Source of the DNA: Sulfurovum sp.
GTDB taxonomy: Bacteria > Campylobacterota > Campylobacteria > Campylobacterales > Sulfurovaceae
Reading direction: 5' to 3'
Length of the DNA: 5,674 nt
Assembly: GCA_015661535.1 (NCBI GenBank)
Contig: DQVY01000266.1
Location: forward strand, 1 to 5,674
Shown here: positions 1 to 5,674 of the stretch, one piece after another
Numbering within the stretch: the stretch's first letter is position 1
How the letters are laid out: each line of letters begins with the position of its first letter
Notes under the pieces: model-generated
Databases searched by the model: none
The model's input: only the letters and a program-made list of their open reading frames with translations
What the model was told of the DNA's origin: nothing
Program-made: the position numbers and the translations under genes

Positions 1-654
1 AGAGCCAACAGGGTACTCAGTATGGGCATAGACATTCAGTGGCGTAAAAAAGGATGTGATAAAGCATTTGAGATTTTAGGCAGAGAGCGTTTGTCCCAAG
101 TGATAGATGTGGCAACTGGCACAGGTGATCTGCTTATATACTGGAAAGAACAGGCTGCAAAAAATGCTGTGACCATCGATAAATATGTGGGTATCGACCC
201 TTCGGTGGGGATGCTTGATGTGGCGAAAGAGAAAGTTGATTTTGCTGAATTCATAGAAGGAAAAGCGCAAGAGCTGCCTATAGAAGACGAAAGTAGCGAT
301 GTGATCTCTATTTCATACGGTATACGCAATGTGGTTGACCGTGTGGAAGCATTACAAGAGTTTTACAGAGCTTTAAAGCCTAATGGTATTGTCATGATCT
401 TAGAATTTACCAAGCAGGAGCGTTCAGGTCTGCTCGATAAAGTGGTGGATTTTGGTATGAAAAAAGTATTGCCTAAAATTGGTGGATTCATTTCTAAAAA
501 TTATGAAGCCTATCAGTATTTACCGGAGTCCATTGAAGAGTTTTTAACCACTGAAATGTTGGCCAAAGAGTTGGAAGAAGCTGGCTTTGAAATGAAATAT
601 ACCAAATCATTTTCTATGGGAATTTCTACTCTACTCATAGCACAAAAGAAATAA
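1..654 (+). CDS. ubiE: Demethylmenaquinone methyltransferase UbiE/MenG, 5'-truncated by window edge
   Basis: SAM-dependent C-methyltransferase that converts demethylmenaquinone to menaquinone in the respiratory quinone pathway; it acts on a membrane-embedded substrate from the cytoplasm. The reading frame is open from base 1 (RANRVLSMGIDIQWRK) and matches the N-terminal UbiE block before the Rossmann fold, so the ATG at base 22 is internal and the true start lies upstream, with roughly 20-40 residues missing. Visible motifs are the SAM-binding motif I (VIDVATGTGDL), the acidic motif II (YVGIDPSVGML), ELPIEDESSDVISISYGIRNV, and the post-motif RALKPNGIVMILEF. The later PKIGGFISKNYEAYQYLPESI block is typical of UbiE and separates it from generic methyltransferases. 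217 residues are visible and the stop is TAA. Campylobacterota make menaquinone, usually by the futalosine route, so the MenG role is more likely than ubiquinone synthesis; that is an inference from taxonomy. The next gene is xseA, separated by a REP-like element. Confidence 0.95.
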   Translation, partial: RANRVLSMGIDIQWRKKGCDKAFEILGRERLSQVIDVATGTGDLLIYWKEQAAKNAVTIDKYVGIDPSVGMLDVAKEKVDFAEFIEGKAQELPIEDESSDVISISYGIRNVVDRVEALQEFYRALKPNGIVMILEFTKQERSGLLDKVVDFGMKKVLPKIGGFISKNYEAYQYLPESIEEFLTTEMLAKELEEAGFEMKYTKSFSMGISTLLIAQKK

Positions 655-655
655 C

Positions 656-713
656 GTAGGGTGCAATTCATTGCACCAGAAACCATATAAAGGTGCAATG
701 AATTGCACCCTAT
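656..713. repeat. REP/BIME-like double palindrome between ubiE and xseA
   Basis: Two inverted hairpin units lie back to back. The left unit is GTAG (656-659), GGTGCAA (660-666), loop TTCA (667-670), TTGCACC (671-677). The right unit is GGTGCAA (692-698), loop TGAA (699-702), TTGCACC (703-709), then CTAT (710-713), one base off the complement of GTAG. The arms 657-677 and 692-712 are also perfect 21-bp reverse complements around a 14-base spacer, so the element can fold as one long hairpin or as two short ones. A GTAG head at the foot of a short palindrome, in inverted pairs, is the layout of REP sequences/BIMEs mobilised by RAYT (TnpA-REP) transposases; no such gene is in this window. It starts two bases after the ubiE stop and ends where the xseA Shine-Dalgarno begins. 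There is no T-tract, so it is not a standard terminator. Confidence 0.8.
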
Positions 714-717
714 AGGA
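714..717 (+). promoter_or_regulatory. xseA Shine-Dalgarno abutting the palindrome
   Basis: AGGA, six bases before the ATG at 724. It begins on the base directly after the right hairpin of the REP-like element. This site supports the 724 start over the in-frame ATG at 736, which lacks a comparable site at good spacing. Confidence 0.6.
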
Positions 718-723
718 TAATAC

Positions 724-1974
724 ATGTCTCAAAATATGATCAGTGTAAGTTCACTCAATACCCAGATAAAATCTCTCCTGGAAGCCACCTTTATGCACAT
801 ACTCGTAGAGGGAGAAGTTGCTTCTGCTACCTATCACTCTTCGGGACATCTCTATTTTTCCATTAAAGACAAAAGCAGTGCCATCAAATGTGTGATGTGG
901 CGTTCGGCTGTGGCAAAGATGAAATTCCGTATAGAAAAAGGGATGCACATTGTGGTAGAAGGCTCGGTATCTGTCTATACCCCCAGAGGAGAATATCAGT
1001 TCCAAACACTGAGAATTGAGCCTTATGGACAGGGTGCTTTGGCGTTAGCCTATGAACAGCTCAAAGAGAGATTAAAAGAAAAAGGCTACTTTGATGCCCA
1101 GAGAAAAAAGCCTATACCTAAACATATTTCAAAAATAGCATTGGTCACCGCCAAAGAGTCTGCCGCACTTTATGATATGCTGAAGATCATAGAAAAGCGT
1201 TGGCCTCTGCTTGAAGTTGTGATACTTGATACGCTGGTACAGGGCGAACAGGCATCGTATCAAATTGCAAGATCATTAGCCTATGCGGATACCTTGGCGG
1301 TGGATGTAGTGGTCGTAGGACGCGGGGGTGGTTCTGCCGAAGACCTTTGGCCTTTTAATGAAGAAGCTGTTGCCGATGCCATCTTTAAGATGCAGACACC
1401 GGTTGTTTCAGCGGTTGGGCATGAAGTGGATGTGATGATCTCTGATCATGTAGCAGATCTGCGTGCACCAACGCCCAGTGCAGCCATGGAGATGATACTT
1501 CCCGATATGAATGAGATACGTTATGCACTGGATGAAACACAGACACGTTTTTCTTACACCATACAGCAAAAAATACAACAGAGTGTACGAAACCTGCATC
1601 ATATAGAAGAGCTCTTGATGCGTTCTTCCCCTGCACGTTTATTGCGTGAAACGGCACATGAGTTTAAACGTTTGGAAGAAGAGTTCAAACGTGTGATCGA
1701 GTATAAATTGGAACAGTATCTCTCACAAGTACCGCAATTGCTTAAAAACTATAAACAGAGTATGGCAATGACACTGCAGCAAAAAGAACAACATTTGGAA
1801 TATGTAGAAAAAAAATTGGCCATGAGTGATCCCAAGTTACAGCAGCGTAAAGGCTGGGGACAGGTCTCTTTTGAGGGTAAAAGAATTGATCTGAACAGTA
1901 TTGACCTTGGACAAACATTTGTGATCGCAGACACAAAGGTACGCATTGAGGCATTATGTTTAAAGAAAACATAA
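724..1974 (+). CDS. xseA: Exodeoxyribonuclease VII large subunit
   Basis: Large, catalytic subunit of exonuclease VII, which with several copies of the small XseB subunit degrades single-stranded DNA from both ends to oligonucleotides in mismatch repair and DNA damage processing in the cytoplasm. The 416 residues show the full family order. An N-terminal OB-fold covers about 5-100 (ISVSSLNTQIKSLLE, SSGHLYFSIKD, YTPRGEYQF). The catalytic domain is about 120-260, with SAALYDML (D151), GRGGGSAEDLWPFN (199-212, R200), SAVGHEVD (H233, D236) and VADLRAPTPSAAME (243-256). These line up with residues I recall as important in E. coli XseA (D155, R205, H238, D241). A long charged coiled coil follows to about 370, then the C-terminal block KGWGQVSFEGKRI with LGQTFVIADTKVRIEAL. 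It is shorter than E. coli XseA (about 456 aa), and nothing appears truncated. The xseB partner is not in this window. It is probably co-transcribed with ubiE through the REP-like element. Confidence 0.96.
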   Translation: MSQNMISVSSLNTQIKSLLEATFMHILVEGEVASATYHSSGHLYFSIKDKSSAIKCVMWRSAVAKMKFRIEKGMHIVVEGSVSVYTPRGEYQFQTLRIEPYGQGALALAYEQLKERLKEKGYFDAQRKKPIPKHISKIALVTAKESAALYDMLKIIEKRWPLLEVVILDTLVQGEQASYQIARSLAYADTLAVDVVVVGRGGGSAEDLWPFNEEAVADAIFKMQTPVVSAVGHEVDVMISDHVADLRAPTPSAAMEMILPDMNEIRYALDETQTRFSYTIQQKIQQSVRNLHHIEELLMRSSPARLLRETAHEFKRLEEEFKRVIEYKLEQYLSQVPQLLKNYKQSMAMTLQQKEQHLEYVEKKLAMSDPKLQQRKGWGQVSFEGKRIDLNSIDLGQTFVIADTKVRIEALCLKKT

Positions 1975-1982
1975 CAGAGCTA

Positions 1983-1991
1983 TGATATAAT
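1983..1991 (+). promoter_or_regulatory. Probable extended -10 promoter for the c-di-GMP gene pair
   Basis: TGATATAAT is an exact TATAAT (1986-1991) with the TGn extension, in the 44-base gap after xseA. Campylobacterota housekeeping promoters commonly rely on an extended -10 with a weak or absent -35, and no clear -35 is visible upstream. Transcription would start near 1998, giving a leader of about 20 bases with the Shine-Dalgarno AAGG at 2008-2011. Further TATAAT copies occur at 1999-2004 and 2015-2020; the last overlaps the start codon and is too late to serve this gene. Confidence 0.55.
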
Positions 1992-2018
1992 GAAAAGATA
2001 TAATTACAAGGTCGTATA

Positions 2019-3824
2019 ATGGGGTCTCTCTTCGAAAAGTTCACTCACTTGACACAAATAGAGTATCTTTTACTCACCTTTACTATTATACTTTTTGTTT
2101 TTTTATGGATATTGTATTTCAATACCAGAGAAAAAAGAAAACTGAAAGCACAAATGGAAAGCAATGTGACCGCATTCCAAAAAACATGTGCTATTTCTGA
2201 CGATGCCATTATGATACTTTCTGAAAACAATAAAGTACAGTATGCAAACAATGCCATGATACGACTATTGGAGTTGAAGGATAATTTTTTATTAAAAAAT
2301 TTAGATACGACAGCACAAATAAAAGTAAAAAAAGAGTGGTTTGACTTAGGGTCATTTGTTTTGGAACATCATATGGGATTGAATGATACGCTTCTCTCTT
2401 ACCCTACGTCACAACTAAAGACTTCTGAAGGTCATGAAACCCCTATTCATTTCTATATGGATTCACTCTTGATGGATCTCTCAAGTACAATGGTATCTTA
2501 TGTCATTACCATACAAGATCTAACCAAAGTAAAAGAACAGTCCAACTCTCAGTTTAAACACCAGTTAACACAGTTACCTAATCAGCTTCAGGCCCATCAG
2601 GACTTGCCTGCTTTTTTCGCAAAAGCGCACTTGGAAAAAAATAAATTGGCACTGGTATTGCTGCATTTGGATAATTTTTCAAGATTGAGATCCATTATCG
2701 GCTATGAACAGGCCAACAGTGTACTTGAAAAGATGGCTGGTTATTTGGAAGCAGTAGGGGCTGATCTGAATCTTAAGATCTATCATACCTTTGATAACCA
2801 TTTTTTGCTTACTGTGACCAATGTCCATTCTATGGATGATGCAACAAGTTTGGTAGAAGATATACAGCAGAAATTATCCTCTTTTTATAAGCTGGAAGAT
2901 GTCTCTTTGCATTTAACGGTTTCAGCAGGTATTGCATTATATCCGGACAGCGGCAGTATACGTAAGTTGCTTGATCATGCCTATAAAGCGTTGGCAGAAG
3001 CAGAAAAAGAGGGTGATGGAAAAATTCATATTTTCATACCGGAAAATTTTAACAGCCAGTATGATGAGTTGAGGCTTCATAATGACATGCCTGCGGCATT
3101 AAAGCATGGTGAGTTTGAAGTCTATTATCAACCTATCATTCAGGTAAAAAACCAAGAAGTGGTAGCCGCAGAAGCGCTGATTAGATGGAAACATCCGCAG
3201 TATGGTCTTATTCCTCCGGATGTGTTTATTTCACTCATGGAAAAAACAGGGTTTATCATTAAGTTGGGACAATATGTATTGGATGAAGTGCTTAAACAAC
3301 AAAAACGCTGGGAACTTTTTAAATTTAAACAAATAGAAGTCTCCATTAACGTTTCGATGGTAGAAATAAATACAGGTGAATTTGTAGAACATGTTGAAAA
3401 GAAACTGGGAGAGCATCAAATAAACCCAAGATTATTAAAGTTTGAGATCACAGAGGGTATTGCCATGAGCAATGAAAATGAAACAGTGAGATATTTTCAT
3501 GCATTAAAAAAATTGGGGGTAGGTATTTCTTTAGATGATTTTGGTACCGGATACACCTCTTTTGGCTACTTAAAGAAATTTCCTGCAGATACATTAAAGA
3601 TTGATAAAAGTTTGGTGGATTATATTTTAACCAACGAGGAAGACCAAAGAATTGTCAAAGCGATCATAGAGTTGTCACATACCTTAGATATGAAAATTGT
3701 AGTGGAAGGTATTGAAAACAAAAAAATGGTAGAGATGATCGCTTCTTATGGCTGTGATTATATGCAGGGGTATCATTTTTCAAAACCTCTACCAGTGTTT
3801 GAATTTCAGAAATTATTACGATAA
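2019..3824 (+). CDS. Membrane-anchored PAS-like/degenerate GGDEF/EAL protein, probable c-di-GMP phosphodiesterase
   Basis: Predicted to hydrolyse the second messenger c-di-GMP to pGpG at the inner membrane, lowering signals for biofilm or sessile life. Of 601 residues, one TM segment spans about 16-34, followed by a basic stretch (REKRKLK) that puts the rest in the cytoplasm. A PAS-like region is about 50-170 (DDAIMILSENNKVQYANNA). The GGDEF domain (about 180-330) starts at LTQLPNQ and keeps SAGIALYP (302-309), but its signature is FDNHF (258-262), so cyclase activity is not expected. The EAL domain (about 345-598) keeps the catalytic set: E385 of EALIRW, N444, E479 of EITE, D506-D507 of DDFGTGY, K527, E563 and E566 of VVEGIE, and Q583 of MQGY. 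The start has AAGG at 2008-2011, seven bases upstream. The next gene, a paralogue, begins 13 bases after the TAA. The activity call follows from residue conservation; the input signal is unknown. Confidence 0.9.
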   Translation: MGSLFEKFTHLTQIEYLLLTFTIILFVFLWILYFNTREKRKLKAQMESNVTAFQKTCAISDDAIMILSENNKVQYANNAMIRLLELKDNFLLKNLDTTAQIKVKKEWFDLGSFVLEHHMGLNDTLLSYPTSQLKTSEGHETPIHFYMDSLLMDLSSTMVSYVITIQDLTKVKEQSNSQFKHQLTQLPNQLQAHQDLPAFFAKAHLEKNKLALVLLHLDNFSRLRSIIGYEQANSVLEKMAGYLEAVGADLNLKIYHTFDNHFLLTVTNVHSMDDATSLVEDIQQKLSSFYKLEDVSLHLTVSAGIALYPDSGSIRKLLDHAYKALAEAEKEGDGKIHIFIPENFNSQYDELRLHNDMPAALKHGEFEVYYQPIIQVKNQEVVAAEALIRWKHPQYGLIPPDVFISLMEKTGFIIKLGQYVLDEVLKQQKRWELFKFKQIEVSINVSMVEINTGEFVEHVEKKLGEHQINPRLLKFEITEGIAMSNENETVRYFHALKKLGVGISLDDFGTGYTSFGYLKKFPADTLKIDKSLVDYILTNEEDQRIVKAIIELSHTLDMKIVVEGIENKKMVEMIASYGCDYMQGYHFSKPLPVFEFQKLLR

Positions 3825-3827
3825 GGA
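3823..3827 (+). promoter_or_regulatory. Shine-Dalgarno that sets the start of the second c-di-GMP gene
   Basis: AAGGA overlaps the TAA stop of the upstream gene (3822-3824) and lies ten bases before the ATG at 3838. It favours 3838 over the upstream in-frame ATG at 3748, which sits inside the previous gene's EAL domain. The overlap with the stop suggests translational coupling. Confidence 0.7.
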
Positions 3828-3837
3828 AAAGAAAAAA

Positions 3838-5598
3838 ATGGAAAATATTAATTTAATAATTATGAGTGTGGTAGCACTTCTTTTGTTGGGGGGATTACTA
3901 TTTTGGTATAAGAGAAAAATGGCCAAGGTCGAAGAAGAAGTAAACCTTTTAAAAAAAGAGAAAGAGTATTACAGTGAAGCCATTATGGTCTTGTCTGATG
4001 AGTACGAGGTTATTTACTCAAATCAGGCGGCTAAAAGCTTATTTGGCGGTGATGAAGATTATGAAATTAGAGAGAATGCTAAAAATATTCAATTAAAGAT
4101 AGATACCTCTGATCCGGATGATTTTTTTACGGTACTTGAGAAAACAGCCAGTAGAAAAGAAGATATTTTTCATTTACAAAATGTTTTACTGGTGATTGAC
4201 GGGAAAATGAAACAGGTCAATATTTATGTCGATAAAAGTGCCTGGAACAGAGACAAAACGATTTCATGTGTGATCGACCTACGGGCGATCACACCTTCCG
4301 AATCCAAGGGTGTTACAAAAACAAACGGGAGTATGGATTTCCTTACGGGGCTTCCCAGCCAGTTTTTAGCCTTGTCAGATATCAATACGATGAGTATAGA
4401 AGCTAAAAAGAGATCAGAAACATTCAGGGTATTTTTATTGGGTATCGATCATTTTAATGATTTACAGATCTCATTAGGCCTGGGGTATACCAACCGTATT
4501 TTGAAAAACATGGCAAATCATTTAAAAGATCATACACATAAAAACATGAAAATATACCGTATGGATGGCGATAAGTTCATGATCCTTATTAAAAATATGA
4601 AAGAAGAAGAGGAAGCACGGAAAATTGCACGGGATATTATTGCATCAGTAGGGGGCATATATCAAGACAATAATGAGATCCGTTTAACAAGTTCTATGGG
4701 AATAGCCATGTACCCTAAAGATGGTTTGAATGCTACGAAACTGATAGACAATGCGTATATCGCATTACATAAAGCACAGATAGGCAGTGAATCCAATATA
4801 GAATTTTTTAATGAAGAGTATCAAACGGTGCGTACTGATGAAGTGAAAATGAATGAGGAAATTATTACAGGATTAAAGAAAAATGAATTTTTGTTGCATT
4901 ATCAGCCTATTTTTGATCTGGAAGGTGAAAAAATCGTAGGTGCGGAAGCACTGATCCGATGGAAGCATCCAGAGCATGGATTGATCTCTGCCGACAAATT
5001 TTTGCATATTGCCGAAAAAACAGGTCTGATCGTCGAACTTGGAGAATATGTCTTTAATGAAGCCATCAAACAGAGACAACGTTGTGAAGATATACAAAAT
5101 GAAAACTTTAAGATCACGATAAACCTTTCTTTAAAAGAGATGCAGGTTACCGCACTTATCCCTCGACTTGAAATGTTATTTGCCAAATATAAAGTAGCAA
5201 GAAATACGATCAATCTCGATATTACAGAGCGTGATGCTATGGAAAATATCACCAAAACAGAAAACGATTTTAAACTTTTAAAAGATTTTGGCATATCCCT
5301 CTCTTTGGATCATTTTGGAGCAGGATACTCTTCCTTAAAACACTTGGCACTGCTTCCTATTGATACCATTAAAATAGACAGAGCAATGATCTTTGATCTT
5401 ACATTGAATGTTAATCATCAAACCACGGTGAAAGCAATGATCGATTTAGCACATACTTTAGGGTTTGAGGTAGTTGCAGAAGGCGTAGAGACATCGGATG
5501 AAGCAACTATATTAAGTGCACTGAAGTGTGATTATGCACAGGGCTATCTCTACTCAAGACCATTGCCTGTGGAAGATTTTGAAGCGTTGTTGGGATAG
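3838..5598 (+). CDS. Membrane-anchored PAS-like/degenerate GGDEF/altered EAL protein, paralogue of the upstream gene
   Basis: A c-di-GMP signalling protein of uncertain activity. From the ATG at 3838 it has 586 residues, starting with a TM segment at about 4-24 straight after the N-terminus. A charged coil (about 25-45), a PAS-like region (about 45-155, SEAIMVLSDEYEVIYSNQAA), a GGDEF domain (about 165-320) and an EAL domain (about 335-585) follow. GGDEF keeps DFLTGLP (167-173) and the metal-site D204, but the signature is DGDKF (243-247), with the metal-binding Glu replaced by Lys, so cyclase activity is unlikely. EAL keeps E370, N429, E464, K512, E548, E551 and Q568. Its loop 6 reads DHFGAGYSS (491-499) instead of DDFGTGYSS, so the second metal-ligand Asp is H492 and Thr is A495. 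It may be a weak phosphodiesterase, a c-di-GMP receptor, or a partner of the upstream paralogue, whose domain order it shares. An ATG at 3748 would add 30 residues but lies within the previous gene, so I reject it. Confidence 0.88.
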   Translation: MENINLIIMSVVALLLLGGLLFWYKRKMAKVEEEVNLLKKEKEYYSEAIMVLSDEYEVIYSNQAAKSLFGGDEDYEIRENAKNIQLKIDTSDPDDFFTVLEKTASRKEDIFHLQNVLLVIDGKMKQVNIYVDKSAWNRDKTISCVIDLRAITPSESKGVTKTNGSMDFLTGLPSQFLALSDINTMSIEAKKRSETFRVFLLGIDHFNDLQISLGLGYTNRILKNMANHLKDHTHKNMKIYRMDGDKFMILIKNMKEEEEARKIARDIIASVGGIYQDNNEIRLTSSMGIAMYPKDGLNATKLIDNAYIALHKAQIGSESNIEFFNEEYQTVRTDEVKMNEEIITGLKKNEFLLHYQPIFDLEGEKIVGAEALIRWKHPEHGLISADKFLHIAEKTGLIVELGEYVFNEAIKQRQRCEDIQNENFKITINLSLKEMQVTALIPRLEMLFAKYKVARNTINLDITERDAMENITKTENDFKLLKDFGISLSLDHFGAGYSSLKHLALLPIDTIKIDRAMIFDLTLNVNHQTTVKAMIDLAHTLGFEVVAEGVETSDEATILSALKCDYAQGYLYSRPLPVEDFEALLG

Positions 5599-5613
5599 GG
5601 GGAGAGTACTTTC

Positions 5614-5661
5614 GGAGTAGAGACTTCAGTCTCGTTATTACGGGATTAAAATCCCTACTCC
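5614..5661. repeat. Second REP/BIME-like double palindrome, after the last gene
   Basis: An outer stem GGAGTAG (5614-5620) pairs perfectly with CTACTCC (5655-5661) and encloses two hairpins: GAGAC-TTCA-GTCTC (5620-5633) and GGGAT-TAAA-ATCCC (5642-5655). Edge bases 5620 and 5655 can join either the outer or the inner stem. Read inward on each strand, both units start with GTAG and have TTCA or TTTA loops, as in the element at 656-713, although the stem bases differ. This again fits the REP/BIME plan. It begins 15 bases after the TAG of the upstream gene. No T-tract follows, so intrinsic termination is doubtful, but it could protect the mRNA 3' end. The rest of 5599-5674 holds nothing else I can support. 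Confidence 0.7.
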
Positions 5662-5674
5662 TAAATAACAAAGG

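Noticed and set aside
22..24. ATG as the ubiE start
   Set aside because: The frame is open upstream and RANRVLS before it matches conserved UbiE sequence, so it is an internal Met of a gene cut by the window edge.
656..713. Rho-independent terminator after ubiE
   Set aside because: The stems are long enough, but no T-run follows either hairpin; the sequence after it is TATAGGATAATAC.
2015..2020. TATAAT as a promoter for the first c-di-GMP gene
   Set aside because: It overlaps the ATG at 2019, so transcripts from it would lack the start codon.
3748..3837. N-terminal extension of the second c-di-GMP protein from the ATG at 3748
   Set aside because: It overlaps the 3' end of the upstream EAL coding region. 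The ATG at 3838 has AAGGA ten bases upstream and puts the TM segment right after the N-terminus, as expected for this architecture.
4045..4059. GGDED (residues 70-74 of the second c-di-GMP protein) as a GGDEF active site
   Set aside because: It lies in the PAS-like region, about 95 residues before the LTGLP start of the real GGDEF domain. The true signature position is DGDKF at 243-247.
36..5294. Minus-strand open frames opposite ubiE, xseA and the c-di-GMP genes
   Set aside because: They are short, low in complexity, lack recognisable domains, and lie wholly antisense to well-supported genes.
5606..5619. Small hairpin TACTT-TCG-GAGTA before the second palindrome
   Set aside because: It is only five pairs including one G-U, and it competes with the much better GGAGTAG/CTACTCC pairing.
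5614..5661. Rho-independent terminator after the last gene
   Set aside because: No T-tract follows the closing stem; the downstream bases are CTAAATAACAAAGG.

Overview
The window is a compact, all plus-strand stretch of a low-GC genome. It most likely comes from a Campylobacterota (Epsilonproteobacteria) member, and a Sulfurovum- or Sulfurimonas-like bacterium would fit. The basis is the ubiE-xseA gene pair (as I recall, also adjacent in Campylobacter jejuni), the shorter XseA (416 aa), the AT-rich codon use and an extended -10 type promoter. The genus is an inference and I could not test it.

Layout. Positions 1-654 hold the 3' part of ubiE, the methyltransferase of the last menaquinone biosynthesis step; its N-terminus lies off the left edge. 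The 69-base gap to the next gene is almost filled by a REP/BIME-like double palindrome (656-713), two inverted hairpins each headed by GTAG or its near complement. Positions 724-1974 hold a complete xseA, the large subunit of exodeoxyribonuclease VII. A 44-base gap then carries a good extended -10 promoter (TGATATAAT) and a Shine-Dalgarno.

Positions 2019-3824 and 3838-5598 hold two tandem, paralogous, membrane-anchored cyclic-di-GMP proteins. Both have the order single TM segment, short coil, PAS-like region, GGDEF domain, EAL domain. The genes are 13 bases apart and probably co-transcribed. Both GGDEF signatures are degenerate (FDNHF and DGDKF), so neither is expected to make c-di-GMP. The first EAL domain keeps all the catalytic residues and should be a phosphodiesterase. 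The second has DHFGAG in place of DDFGTG, so it may be weak, inactive or a receptor. A second, sequence-distinct double palindrome (5614-5661) follows the last gene.

How they work together: ubiE and xseA are housekeeping genes that share position rather than pathway. The c-di-GMP pair looks like its own transcription unit, plausibly a catalytic member plus a regulatory member acting at the membrane. I see no clearly novel system. The most interesting items are the complementary degeneration of the tandem pair and the two REP-like elements in the gaps.
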